Source: an uncultured Faecalibaculum sp.
GTDB lineage: Bacteria > Bacillota_I > Bacilli_A > Erysipelotrichales > Erysipelotrichaceae
Direction of reading: 5' to 3'
DNA: 40,889 nucleotides
NCBI RefSeq assembly: GCF_910588395.1
Contig: NZ_CAJUPA010000023.1
Coordinates: forward strand, 1 to 40,889
In this document: positions 15,797 to 23,559 of the stretch, one piece after another
Layout: each line of letters starts with the position of its first letter
Position numbering within the stretch: the first letter of the stretch is position 1
The notes under the pieces: generated by a model
Database searches by the model: none
Told to the model about the DNA's origin: nothing
Seen by the model: the letters and a program-made list of their open reading frames with translations, nothing else
Made by a program: the position numbers and the translations under genes

Positions 15797-16531
15797 ATGC
15801 CCGAGCAGATCAGCACCGCAACAGATACCGGAATCCTTCAGGTTCCGGAGACCATTGCCATCATCATGGATGGCAATGGCAGATGGGCAAAAAAACGGGG
15901 ACTGCCCCGCACCGCCGGCCACAAAAAAGGAGCGGATACCATTCATACCATTGGCCTGGAAGCCAACAGACTCGGGGTGAAGAAACTGATTCTGTACGCT
16001 TTCTCCACCGAGAACTGGAAGCGTCCGGAGGATGAAGTGGGCTACCTGTGCAAGCTTCCCGGTCTGTTTTTTGACCGGTATATCCGGGACCTGATGAACA
16101 ACAACATCCGGGTGACCTTTGCCGGAGAGCTGGAACGCTTTCCCGAATCCACGCAGAAGATGATCCGCAAAGCCGTGCAGCAGACAGAAGCCAATACCGG
16201 TCTGGAGCTGTGCATCGCCATCAACTACGGATCCAGACGGGAACTTCTGCTGGCTGCCAGACAGTATGCCGCAGATGTGCAGGCAGGAACAAGAGACAAT
16301 GACCTGACGGAAGAGGAATTTGCGGACTATCTCTTTGTGCCGGAGAATGTGGATCTGCTGATCCGCACCAGCGGCGAGGAACGCATATCCAATTTCCTGC
16401 TGTGGCAGCTGGCATACAGTGAGCTGATTTTCACGCCGACTGCGTGGCCGGATTTTGATGAAAACAGTCTGCGGGAGTGTCTGGAGGAATTCAGCCGCCG
16501 CGACCGCCGGTTCGGAGGAATCAAAGCATGA
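15797..16531 (+). CDS. uppS: Undecaprenyl diphosphate synthase
   Basis: A 244-aa cis-prenyltransferase that extends farnesyl diphosphate to the C55 lipid carrier for cell-wall synthesis. The catalytic aspartate is D25 in IMDGNGRWAK. Other family motifs are YAFSTENWKRP, NYGSRREL and RTSGEERISNFLLWQLAYSE. AGAAAGGATC lies just before this ATG. A longer reading from 15719 would have to translate through the terminator stem and lacks a ribosome site. It overlaps cdsA by 4 nt. Confidence 0.95.
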   Translation: MPEQISTATDTGILQVPETIAIIMDGNGRWAKKRGLPRTAGHKKGADTIHTIGLEANRLGVKKLILYAFSTENWKRPEDEVGYLCKLPGLFFDRYIRDLMNNNIRVTFAGELERFPESTQKMIRKAVQQTEANTGLELCIAINYGSRRELLLAARQYAADVQAGTRDNDLTEEEFADYLFVPENVDLLIRTSGEERISNFLLWQLAYSELIFTPTAWPDFDENSLRECLEEFSRRDRRFGGIKA

Positions 16532-17295
16532 AGACCCGGGTGCTGACAGCCATTGGCATTATTGCCGCCGTGGCTGTTCCTGTGGCGCTGGGGGGGATCT
16601 GGCTGAATCTTCTGGCGGTGTTTATCCTGGTCAGCGGGCTCTGGGAATGGACACGAAACCTGGAGGGGTTCACCACCTGGGGCAAAGGGGTTCTGCCTGT
16701 GCTGATCCTGCTGACATTTCTTTCCCGGTGGATGATGCCGGTGACCGGCTACGCCTGGCTGGCAATCTGCGGGGTGATTCTGTGGTCCGTTCCGGTTTTC
16801 TGCGAGTCTTTCACTGTCCAGGATTCCTGGAGCACCCTGTCCGCATTTCTGTTCATGACCCTGGTGTGGCTTGCCATCGGGGTGCTGGCGCAGGAACCCC
16901 GCTATCTGTGGACATTGTGCTTTGCAACCTACGGCTCGGACACCGGTGCCTATTTTGTCGGTTCGAAACTGGGACAGCACAAAATGAATCCCCGGGTGTC
17001 GCCGAAAAAAAGCTGGGAAGGATTTTTCGGAGGCATCATCTCCGGCATGGTCCTTTCACTTGTCTTGTCCATGTTCTACAGTCAGGGTCTGAATACGGAA
17101 CTGAATACACTGCTGTGCCTTCTGTGTCCGGTAGTTGCAGAACTGGGGGATCTGTGCTTTTCCGTGTTCAAACGGGCGTATTCTGTCAAGGATTTCAGCA
17201 ATCTGCTGCCCGGACATGGAGGGATTCTGGACCGGGTAGATTCGCTGCTGTATAATATAATTCTCTTTGGCATTCTGTTTCAGCTTCTGTTCTGA
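16528..17295 (+). CDS. cdsA: Phosphatidate cytidylyltransferase
   Basis: A 255-aa membrane enzyme that makes CDP-diacylglycerol from phosphatidic acid and CTP. Several hydrophobic segments span residues 5-120. The conserved region YGSDTGAYFVGSKLGQHKM...SPKKSWEGFFGG follows, and the C-terminal signature AELGDLCFSVFKRAYSVKDF...LPGHGGILDRVDSL is complete. It is translationally coupled to uppS (ATGA). dxr normally follows in many Bacillota; here a terminator follows instead. Confidence 0.96.
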   Translation: MKTRVLTAIGIIAAVAVPVALGGIWLNLLAVFILVSGLWEWTRNLEGFTTWGKGVLPVLILLTFLSRWMMPVTGYAWLAICGVILWSVPVFCESFTVQDSWSTLSAFLFMTLVWLAIGVLAQEPRYLWTLCFATYGSDTGAYFVGSKLGQHKMNPRVSPKKSWEGFFGGIISGMVLSLVLSMFYSQGLNTELNTLLCLLCPVVAELGDLCFSVFKRAYSVKDFSNLLPGHGGILDRVDSLLYNIILFGILFQLLF

Positions 17296-17330
17296 TCCGG
17301 ACGCTGCCGGAGAGCCACAACTGTATCGCT

Positions 17331-17367
17331 GTCCGGCATACCGGGACCAGGCATGCCGGACTTTTTT
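17331..17367 (+). terminator. Terminator between cdsA and rseP
   Basis: GTCCGGCAT (17331-17339) pairs with ATGCCGGAC (17353-17361) around a 13-nt loop, followed by six T. Confidence 0.88.
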
Positions 17368-17445
17368 GAAACCATCTGCCTGCAGGATCAGCAGGATTTA
17401 CAGGCAGAGACAGGAAAATGGAAGCTGCATAAGGGGGATTGGAAA

Positions 17446-18525
17446 TTGAACATGATTGTGGGACTGGTGGCATTTGTATTCATGCTGGGGGTCATTGTGC
17501 TGATTCACGAGTTTGGTCACTACATTGCCGCCAGACATTTCGGCGTATATGTGCGGGAGTTTTCTCTGGGCATGGGCCCGGTTCTGTGGCAGAAACCCGG
17601 GAAGGAAACGCTCTTTTCCATCCGGGCCATTCCCTTTGGCGGATACTGCATGATGGCCGGCGAGGCGGACAATCCGGAGGATGACCAGGATGAAGAGGAC
17701 TGGCTCCATGATGTGCCGGAAGACCGGCGTCTCAACCACAAAAAAACCTGGCAGCAGATCGTAGTGATGGCTGCGGGAGTCTGCATGAACTTTCTGCTGG
17801 CGGCGCTTCTGTACATTGGTATTTCGCTGTGTCAGGGATACACCGTGGTGAGTGAACCGGTGGTCAGCGAGGTCATTGCGGATACGCCGGCTCAGGCTGC
17901 CGGGATGCAGACTGGGGACCGGATCACCCGGATCCAGGCAGGAAGCGACGTGCAGGTTGTCGAGTCACAGACAGATGTCACGACATTTGTCAATCTGCAT
18001 CCCGGAGAAGAGGTGCAGGTTACGGTGGACAGGAAAGGAAACGAAGAAATCCTGTCCCTGACTCCGGAACTGGATGAAGCGTCCGGTGTCTATCTCATCG
18101 GCTTTCGGTCCACTGCCAGAGCTGTGCCCATTCCCTGGTATCAGAGCATCCTGGAAGGGCTGAAAACGATGTGGGAGAACACAACGCTGATTTTCCGGTC
18201 CCTGGGCATGCTGTTGAGCGGCAGGGGCTTCGAGAATCTGTCCGGTCCCATCGGCATTCTGGATGTGACGACCCAGACAGCTTCCATGGGGCTGCTGCCG
18301 TATCTGAGTCTGTTTGCTCTGATCAGTCTCAATATCGGAATCTTCAATCTGATTCCGATTCCGGCCATGGACGGCGGCCGGATCCTGATTCTGGGTCTCG
18401 AGCGGATTTTCAGAAGAAAAATCAATCCGAAAATCGTGGAAAATGTCATTGCAGCCAGTTTTCTGCTGCTGATCGGGCTGTTTCTGTATGCCAGTTTCAA
18501 TGACATCATGCGGCTGATTGGATAA
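17446..18525 (+). CDS. rseP: RseP-type site-2 zinc metalloprotease
   Basis: A 359-aa intramembrane protease. HEFGH (21-25 if TTG 17446 is the start) lies in the first membrane segment, and the second zinc motif is in NLIPIPAMDGGRI near the C-terminus. Between them is a PDZ domain (about 130-215) with ADTPAQAAGMQTGDRI. Membrane segments flank both motifs. TTG at 17446 is 8 nt from GGGGG, while ATG at 17452 (two codons later) is 14 nt from it; either may be used. Homologues cut anti-sigma factors and signal peptides. It lies behind a terminator, so it needs its own promoter, which I could not locate. Confidence 0.92.
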   Translation: MNMIVGLVAFVFMLGVIVLIHEFGHYIAARHFGVYVREFSLGMGPVLWQKPGKETLFSIRAIPFGGYCMMAGEADNPEDDQDEEDWLHDVPEDRRLNHKKTWQQIVVMAAGVCMNFLLAALLYIGISLCQGYTVVSEPVVSEVIADTPAQAAGMQTGDRITRIQAGSDVQVVESQTDVTTFVNLHPGEEVQVTVDRKGNEEILSLTPELDEASGVYLIGFRSTARAVPIPWYQSILEGLKTMWENTTLIFRSLGMLLSGRGFENLSGPIGILDVTTQTASMGLLPYLSLFALISLNIGIFNLIPIPAMDGGRILILGLERIFRRKINPKIVENVIAASFLLLIGLFLYASFNDIMRLIG

Positions 18526-18554
18526 CGGCCGGTCCGGGCGGATACACATGCGTC

Positions 18555-18588
18555 AAAAGCTTCATCTTCGGCAGGTGAAGCTTTTTTT
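18555..18588 (+). terminator. Terminator after rseP
   Basis: AAAAGCTTCA (18555-18564) pairs with TGAAGCTTTT (18576-18585), followed by a run of seven T. Confidence 0.88.
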
Positions 18589-18657
18589 CAGCGGCTGAAT
18601 GTCTGCAGCCGGTCAGCTGCCGGACGAAGTCATCTGCCTGAAAACGGATGGGCAGGT

Positions 18658-18663
18658 TACAAT
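18658..18663 (+). promoter_or_regulatory. -10 box of the rpiR-family gene, probably leaderless
   Basis: TACAAT is followed after exactly 6 nt (GAGTTC) by the ATG at 18670. No Shine-Dalgarno sequence is present. The -35 region at 17 nt reads TGCCTG and is weak. Confidence 0.55.
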
Positions 18664-18669
18664 GAGTTC

Positions 18670-19503
18670 ATGAAGATTGAAGAAGCATTCCGTTCAGCAT
18701 CTTTTTCCGGGGCGGAAGAACAGGCAGCAGCCTGGATGATGGAACATCCCCATCAGGCAGCCGGCATGACTGTCCGCGAGCTGGCTGCAGAAGTCTATGT
18801 TTCTCCGGCGACGATTCTTCGTGTGGTTCACAAGTGCGGCTATCAGGGATGGCGTCAGTTTTCAGCGGATCTGCTGCTGTATTCAGAATCAGTCAAGTAG
18901 CAGCCTGTATCCATCAATATGTCCCGGCCGTTTGGACAGCAGGGATCAGCAGCAGCCATTGTCTCTTCCATCAGGTCTTTGTTTGAACAGACAGTCCGGG
19001 AAGCAGCTGCCCTGATTTCCCTGAAGGATGTGGAGCAGGCTGCAGGCGTTCTTTCACAGGCTGACCGGATCTTTGTTTTTGCCAGAGGCGATTCTTCGCT
19101 GACTGCCCGGTCTTTCATGAACAAGCTGGTGAAAGTGAACATCCATCCCATTCTGGCCACGGAATATGGTCAGGAAATCGAGGAAAGCTGCAATATGCGT
19201 GCCGGAGATGTGGCCCTCTTTGTGTCCTATCACGGTCAGACCCGCAGTCTTGTACGCTGTGCATCCATCCTCCGGGAAAAATCCGTTTTCTCCATCCTTG
19301 TGACAAAGGAAGGAATCAGCCCGCTGGCACAGAAGTGCAGGCTGGTGCTGCCGGTTCCAGCCCATGAAGAGATGCGGCGGATTGCCAATTTTCACTCCCG
19401 CATTGGCATGGAATTCATCCTGGATGTGCTGTTTTCCGTGTTTTATCAGCGCAGTTATGTCCGCTTCGAACAGCACAAATCCATGCTGGATCAAAGCCGC
19501 TGA
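18670..19503 (+). pseudogene. MurR/RpiR-family regulator interrupted by an in-frame TAG
   Basis: The first 76 codons give the N-terminal RpiR helix-turn-helix (MTVRELAAEVYVSPATILRVVHKCGYQGW, residues about 33-61). Codon 77 is TAG (18898-18900), and the same frame then continues to 19503 with a SIS domain: VFARGDSSLTARSFMNKL, DVALFVSYHGQTRSL and LVTKEGISPLAQKC. Together they give 277 codons, the normal length for the family. A CAG to TAG change would explain it. No ribosome site precedes the internal ATG at 18919. Either a recent pseudogene, a sequencing error or readthrough. It leads the VOC and dehydrogenase genes. Confidence 0.85.
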
Positions 19504-19532
19504 AACATTGTTTGAAGTTTCAGCGGCTTTTT
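19493..19532 (+). terminator. Terminator at the end of the rpiR-family gene
   Basis: AAAGCCGCTGAAAC (19493-19506) pairs perfectly with GTTTCAGCGGCTTT (19517-19530), followed by T. The last codons of the gene are inside the stem. Confidence 0.92.
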
Positions 19533-19649
19533 GTCTCTGCCGGCAGAACATTCAGCCAAATCAGCCGGCACACCTTTTTTTCCGGAGTGCTGGAAGGATA
19601 TGGTGTGGGTGCAGAAATCACCTGGAAGATGGACAAAGGAGGAAACGAC

Positions 19650-20135
19650 ATGTCATACAGCAGTTTGATGCACATTGCTTTTCATACAGACCGGATGGAT
19701 GAAATGGTCAGGTTCTATACTGAGGTTCTGGGCGGAAAGCTGAAAGTGGTGACCAGATTCGGTGCCTACCTGGAGCGGGATGACCGTCCGGCCATGCAGG
19801 CGGTGGCCAGACTCCGGCCGGATGATGTATTCAATGTCTATGTGGAACTCGCACCGGGTCAGTTCATTGGATTTTTTCCGAAGAAACCGGGTCAGAAGGA
19901 CCATACCGGCTTCAACGAACACCTGGGATATTCACACTTTGCCCTGTGTATCCCGGATATCCGCACAGCTATCCGGGAACTGGAGAAGAGGGGATTGTCC
20001 TTCGACACATCCCTTTCCAAAGGACCCTCGGAGACCTGGCAGATCTGGGCACATGATCCGGATGACAACAAGTTCGAGATCATGCAGTTTACAGACAGTT
20101 CCTGGCAGGTGACAGGACATGGAGTGACGGAATGA
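19650..20135 (+). CDS. VOC (glyoxalase/dioxygenase fold) family protein
   Basis: 161 aa with one vicinal-oxygen-chelate domain made of two beta-alpha-beta-beta-beta repeats: MHIAFHTDRMDEMVRFYTEVLGGK (7-30), then YSHFALCIPDIRTAIRELEKRG and DPDDNKFEIMQF at the end. Candidate metal ligands are His8, His near 103 and Glu near 149. AAAGGAGG lies 7 nt before ATG 19650, so a 46-codon longer reading is rejected. It overlaps the next gene by 4 nt. The partner dehydrogenase suggests a sugar or polyol pathway (inference). Confidence 0.85.
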   Translation: MSYSSLMHIAFHTDRMDEMVRFYTEVLGGKLKVVTRFGAYLERDDRPAMQAVARLRPDDVFNVYVELAPGQFIGFFPKKPGQKDHTGFNEHLGYSHFALCIPDIRTAIRELEKRGLSFDTSLSKGPSETWQIWAHDPDDNKFEIMQFTDSSWQVTGHGVTE

Positions 20136-21115
20136 AACTCGGAATCATAGGAACCGGGCAGATTGTGCAGGAGTTCCTGCCGGAACTGGTGAAGCTTCCG
20201 GGACTTGAGGTAAGAGCCCTGCTTTCCACACCAGGATCTGTCGGAAAAGCCACCGACCTGGCGCAGGCCTGGGGCGTTTCCGTCGTGGTGACAGATTTCC
20301 AGGATCTTCTCAGTCAGGGAATCGATACCGTCTATATTGCAGTTCCCAACCATCTGCATTTCGACTATGCAGTGAAAGGGTTGCAGGCAGATCTGCATGT
20401 GATTGTCGAGAAACCAATGGCGGCCAGTGCCCGGCAGGCAGAGATCATGGCGGATCTTGCAGACAAAAACAGAAAAATTCTGCTGGAAGCCGTGACAGTC
20501 GGCACGCTGCCTGCTTTTGAAAAGATCCGGAACTGGTTGCCCCGGATCGGTGAAGTGAAAGCTGTCTCCTGTCAGTATCTCCAGTATTCCCGGCGGTACG
20601 ATGCGTTCAGAAGAGGGGAGATCCTGCTGGTGTTTGATTCTGCCAAAGCCGGCGGGGCATTGATGGATCTGAATACGTACAACCTGCATTTTGTGCTGAA
20701 TCTGTTTGGCCGCCCGCAAAGCACCCGCTACCGGGCTGTGGTGGAAAACGGCATCGATACAGGCGGCACACTCCTTCTGACGTATCCCGGCTTTCAGGCG
20801 GTCTGCACAGCAGCCAAAACCTGCAGTGGACCTGGTCAGTGCATCATTGCCGGGACAGAAGGAACCATCGTCACCTCACAGGCTGCCAGCGTCCTGGGAA
20901 TGGTGGAGCTGACGTTGCGTACCGGAGAGCGGGAAGTGTTTGAACCGGCAGCTCAGTCCCGGGTTGTGCCGGAATTCCGGCGGTTCATGGAAATTGTGGA
21001 CGGTTACCGGCTGCAGGAAGGGAAGGAACGCCTGGCAGTGTCACTGGCAGCTGCTGCCATTCAGACAGTGTCCAGAGAACAGACTGGCATCCTGTTTTCC
21101 GGGGATCAGGGATGA
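20132..21115 (+). CDS. Gfo/Idh/MocA-family oxidoreductase
   Basis: 327 aa. N-terminal NAD(P)-binding Rossmann fold with GIIGTGQIVQEF (4-15). YIAVPNHLHFDYAVKGLQ and the family's EKPMAAS motif (lysine about residue 93) follow. The C-terminal substrate domain contains GGALMDLNTYNLHFVLNLFG, where a GG..D...H arrangement is usual. It likely oxidises a sugar, inositol-type compound or related hydroxyl substrate; the substrate is unknown. Translationally coupled to the VOC gene. The upstream broken RpiR regulator could have controlled both. Confidence 0.9.
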   Translation: MKLGIIGTGQIVQEFLPELVKLPGLEVRALLSTPGSVGKATDLAQAWGVSVVVTDFQDLLSQGIDTVYIAVPNHLHFDYAVKGLQADLHVIVEKPMAASARQAEIMADLADKNRKILLEAVTVGTLPAFEKIRNWLPRIGEVKAVSCQYLQYSRRYDAFRRGEILLVFDSAKAGGALMDLNTYNLHFVLNLFGRPQSTRYRAVVENGIDTGGTLLLTYPGFQAVCTAAKTCSGPGQCIIAGTEGTIVTSQAASVLGMVELTLRTGEREVFEPAAQSRVVPEFRRFMEIVDGYRLQEGKERLAVSLAAAAIQTVSREQTGILFSGDQG

Positions 21116-21170
21116 ACGGGAAGCCGGAGAAATCCCGGGCGGCATGCTGAAACCGGAAATCTGAAAACAG

Positions 21171-21207
21171 AAAGCCGATGGAGAACCCGAATCCTCCATC
21201 GGCTTTT
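21171..21207. terminator. Bidirectional terminator between convergent dehydrogenase and HAD genes
   Basis: AAAGCCGATGGAG (21171-21183) pairs perfectly with CTCCATCGGCTTT (21194-21206), with T residues following on the plus strand and a broken T stretch on the minus strand. Confidence 0.85.
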
Positions 21208-21223
21208 GAAACCGGCTGGCTGG

Positions 21224-22000
21224 TCAGATCCAGCCTTGTTCTTTGCAGTAGCGCCAGATTCCTTCTTCCCAGACAGCCGGACAGATGTCATCCGCAGCGG
21301 CTTTCAGTTCCTCCAGCGCATTGCCCATGGCTACACCGGTTCCCACTGTCTCCAGCATGTCCAGATCATTGCAGCCATCACCGAATGCCGCAGCCTGAGC
21401 CGGATCCAGATGAAAGTGATCCAGAATGGCCCGGACACCTGCTGCCTTGCCGCCGTTTGCCGGAATCACATCCACTGCCCGGTCCCACCACCAGGTGATC
21501 CGGGAGCCGGGGGCGTTTTTCACAAGACCGGGCCAGTCTTCCGGTCGGCAGCCAATCATCATCTGGAATACATCCTGTCTGCAGACCTGTGCAAACCGGC
21601 TGGAGACTTCCGGCGTGATGTTCGCCACCTGCAGATACTCCCGCAGGTCATCATCCAGACCATTGGCCATGATCTCCTGCAGAGTGGCAATGGAGACCGG
21701 CCGGCCGATATCAGCCGCATTGGCAATGACCTGCTGCACATCTGCCGCTGGTATGGGATTGCGCCAGATTACCTGATCGGACGAATAACACAGAGAGCCA
21801 TTGAAGGTCAGGGTCGCATCGAATTCCAGTCCGTCGAATTCCGGCAGTTCCATGGGTGCCCGTCCCGTTGCCAGCGCGATGCGGATGCCCTTCTGCTGCA
21901 GGGCTTTCAGCGTATCCTGTGTCCGCTGTGTCATCCGATGGGTCTGCGTATCAATCAGTGTTCCATCTATGTCGAAAAAAATGATGGCTGGTTTTTTCAT
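21224..22000 (-). CDS. HAD-superfamily phosphatase (Cof/IIB type)
   Basis: 258 aa. Motif I IFFDIDGTLID (8-18), motif II IALATGRAP (about 55-63), a C2-type cap, then KAAGVRAILDHF and motif IV FGDGCNDLDML (about 205-215), TGVAMGNA and an ADDICP-type end. A complete Cof-type sugar or cofactor phosphatase; substrate unknown. AGAGGTG lies about 7 nt before the ATG. It follows the AraC gene on the same strand after 72 nt containing a strong inverted repeat. This second HAD gene has a normal ribosome site, unlike the one at 2185-3030. Confidence 0.9.
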   Translation of the reverse strand: MKKPAIIFFDIDGTLIDTQTHRMTQRTQDTLKALQQKGIRIALATGRAPMELPEFDGLEFDATLTFNGSLCYSSDQVIWRNPIPAADVQQVIANAADIGRPVSIATLQEIMANGLDDDLREYLQVANITPEVSSRFAQVCRQDVFQMMIGCRPEDWPGLVKNAPGSRITWWWDRAVDVIPANGGKAAGVRAILDHFHLDPAQAAAFGDGCNDLDMLETVGTGVAMGNALEELKAAADDICPAVWEEGIWRYCKEQGWI

Positions 22001-22026
22001 ATCTGCACCTCTGTCTTTTCCTCCTG

Positions 22027-22066
22027 CAGCAGTTTCCGGATACCGGCTGCAGGGTGGAAACTGCTG
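22027..22066. repeat. Perfect 11-bp inverted repeat between araC-family and HAD genes
   Basis: CAGCAGTTTCC (22027-22037) and GGAAACTGCTG (22056-22066) are exact reverse complements separated by 18 nt. No T run follows on either strand, so it is more likely an operator or an mRNA-processing or protecting stem than a terminator. Confidence 0.8.
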
Positions 22067-22072
22067 TACCTG

Positions 22073-23035
22073 TCAGGATATGGACTTTTTTATCTTCCGG
22101 CTATCGCAATCATGCCTGGTTGTATCGGATTCCTGCCATCTTTTCCTCCAGTTCCCGGGTGTACAGCCAAATGCACAGCGAAACTGACTGGAAAAACAGC
22201 TGGCGGATGCAAAACCGCAGTCGGCGGCAATCCGGGTGATGGAGTCCGGAGTCTGCACCAGAAGCCGGCAGGCTTTCTGAAGCCGGAGACTGCGGATGTA
22301 TGACAGCGGTGTGGACTGCAGACAGTCCCGGAACAGCCGGTAACAGCTGCGTTCGCTGATGTGGGCTGACAGGGCCAGATCATGGACAGTCAGCGGCTCT
22401 GTCAGATGCTCCTGAATGAAAACCAGGATGGTTTTCAGCTGCAGATCTTCCGCTTTCTCCCGGCTGCGGGTCATGCTGCCGCAGCTGACTGTGACAAACG
22501 GAAGCAGATCCAGCCAGATGTCCGTAAGCTGCCGGCGTCGCAGCAGTTCGTAGCCGAAGATGGATTCATCCAGATCAAAGGACTCTCTGATTCGCCGTAT
22601 GATGCGGGTGCACTTCGGATCCTCCGGCAGCAGGCAAAGCAGCTCCAGTCCGGAACTGTCTGTCACTGGCTGAACATAGCGGGCATACAGCTGCCCTGGA
22701 ATCTGCGGGGTGATCAGCTCCGGTTCAAACAGATGGAGCAGCTGAATCACCGGTTTGCTGTCTGCAGGAACCTGCGTCCGGTGGAGCACACCGGTATTCA
22801 CCAACCCGCAGGCCCCTTCCGGCAAGACAATTTTCTGATGAGCGGTTTGGTATTCCAGAGATCCCTGTTTCAGATAAAACAGTTCCAGTGCCCGGTGCCA
22901 GTGCCAGCAAACGGCATCCGGATGATCTGCATCCAGTCTGACGCAGCTTGAAAGACAGGGAAAATCCGGGAGACACACCGGCAGGCGTTCCTGATTGCCG
23001 GAACCCATCAGCTGTACGCTGGATACTGTTTCCAT
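22073..23035 (-). CDS. AraC-family transcriptional regulator with cupin sensor
   Basis: 320 aa. The N-terminal half looks like a cupin-type ligand domain: CWHWHRALELFYLKQGSLEY (about 43-62) and LPEGACGLVNTGVLHRTQ. The C-terminal 100 residues hold the two AraC helix-turn-helix units: VHDLALSAHISERSCYRLFRD and the signature SITRIAADCGFASASCFSSQFRCAFGCTPGNWR. GGAGGTGG lies 5 nt before the ATG. Probably co-transcribed with the HAD gene behind it. Inducer unknown; sugar sensing is usual for this architecture. Confidence 0.9.
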   Translation of the reverse strand: METVSSVQLMGSGNQERLPVCLPDFPCLSSCVRLDADHPDAVCWHWHRALELFYLKQGSLEYQTAHQKIVLPEGACGLVNTGVLHRTQVPADSKPVIQLLHLFEPELITPQIPGQLYARYVQPVTDSSGLELLCLLPEDPKCTRIIRRIRESFDLDESIFGYELLRRRQLTDIWLDLLPFVTVSCGSMTRSREKAEDLQLKTILVFIQEHLTEPLTVHDLALSAHISERSCYRLFRDCLQSTPLSYIRSLRLQKACRLLVQTPDSITRIAADCGFASASCFSSQFRCAFGCTPGNWRKRWQESDTTRHDCDSRKIKKSIS

Positions 23036-23135
23036 GGTTCCACCTCCTGCAGGCTATTGCTGCTGCTTTAATCAAATATCAGAAATCCGGGATTGGGAAG
23101 GAAAAACAGAATGACTTTTCCAGACCTGGTCTGGC

Positions 23136-23163
23136 TTGACTTGTGACCGGGCAGTGATAAGAT
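23136..23163 (+). promoter_or_regulatory. Promoter of the sdpR/sdpI-like operon
   Basis: TTGACT (23136-23141), a 16-nt spacer, then TAAGAT (23158-23163) with an extended TG. Transcription would start near 23170, inside or next to the inverted repeat below. Confidence 0.8.
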
Positions 23164-23171
23164 GACCTCAG

Positions 23172-23194
23172 ATAACAAATAATCGATATGTTAT
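23172..23194 (+). promoter_or_regulatory. Candidate operator of the ArsR/SdpR-like repressor
   Basis: ATAACA (23172-23177) and TGTTAT (23189-23194) are inverted repeats centred in an AT-rich 23-bp palindrome-like site, directly at the predicted transcription start. AT-rich imperfect palindromes of this size are typical ArsR-family sites, so autorepression is likely. Confidence 0.6.
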
Positions 23195-23250
23195 GTAAAG
23201 GGCCAGCCGCACGTATCAGTCCGCTGACCGGAAGACAGGGAGGACACCAT

Positions 23251-23559
23251 ATGCCTGTGGATACCACACTCAAAGCCCTGGATGATCCCATCCGCCGGAG
23301 AATCCTGCATCTGCTCAAAGATCACGCCATGACCGTCAGCGAACTGGTATCGCATTTTGACATATCACAGCCAGCCATATCCCGGCACTTGTCGATCCTG
23401 AAAAAAGCCGGTCTCATCCGGGACAGCCGCCAGGGAAAATATGTGCTGTATTCCCTGAGCACCTCGGTCCTGGAGGAAATGATTCTGTGGATCCGGGAGC
23501 TGAAAGGAGAAGCCGATGAAACAGCAGTTTCAAACGTACAGGAAAGAGCTCATCGCTGA
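23251..23559 (+). CDS. sdpR: ArsR-family repressor, SdpR-like
   Basis: 102 aa, one winged helix domain: LKALDDPIRRRILHLLKDHAMTVSELVSHFDISQPAISRHLSILKKAGLI, then the wing RQGKYVLYSL. There are no metal-binding cysteines of the ArsR/SmtB kind. AGGGAGGAC lies 5-6 nt before this ATG, which excludes a 21-codon longer reading. It overlaps the SdpI-like gene by 44 nt. In Bacillus subtilis SdpR represses sdpRI and is sequestered by SdpI at the membrane when the SdpC toxin is present; similar logic is plausible here but no sdpC is in the window. Confidence 0.85.
   Translation: MPVDTTLKALDDPIRRRILHLLKDHAMTVSELVSHFDISQPAISRHLSILKKAGLIRDSRQGKYVLYSLSTSVLEEMILWIRELKGEADETAVSNVQERAHR

Noticed and set aside
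17353..17445. A longer N-terminus for RseP
   Set aside because: That start lies inside the terminator hairpin; the membrane segment with HEFGH near residue 21 fits the later start.
22954..23045. Possible shared divergent control region between araC-family and sdpR-like genes
   Set aside because: The araC-family gene has its own ribosome site and about 100 bp separate its start from the sdpR promoter; I see no site common to both.
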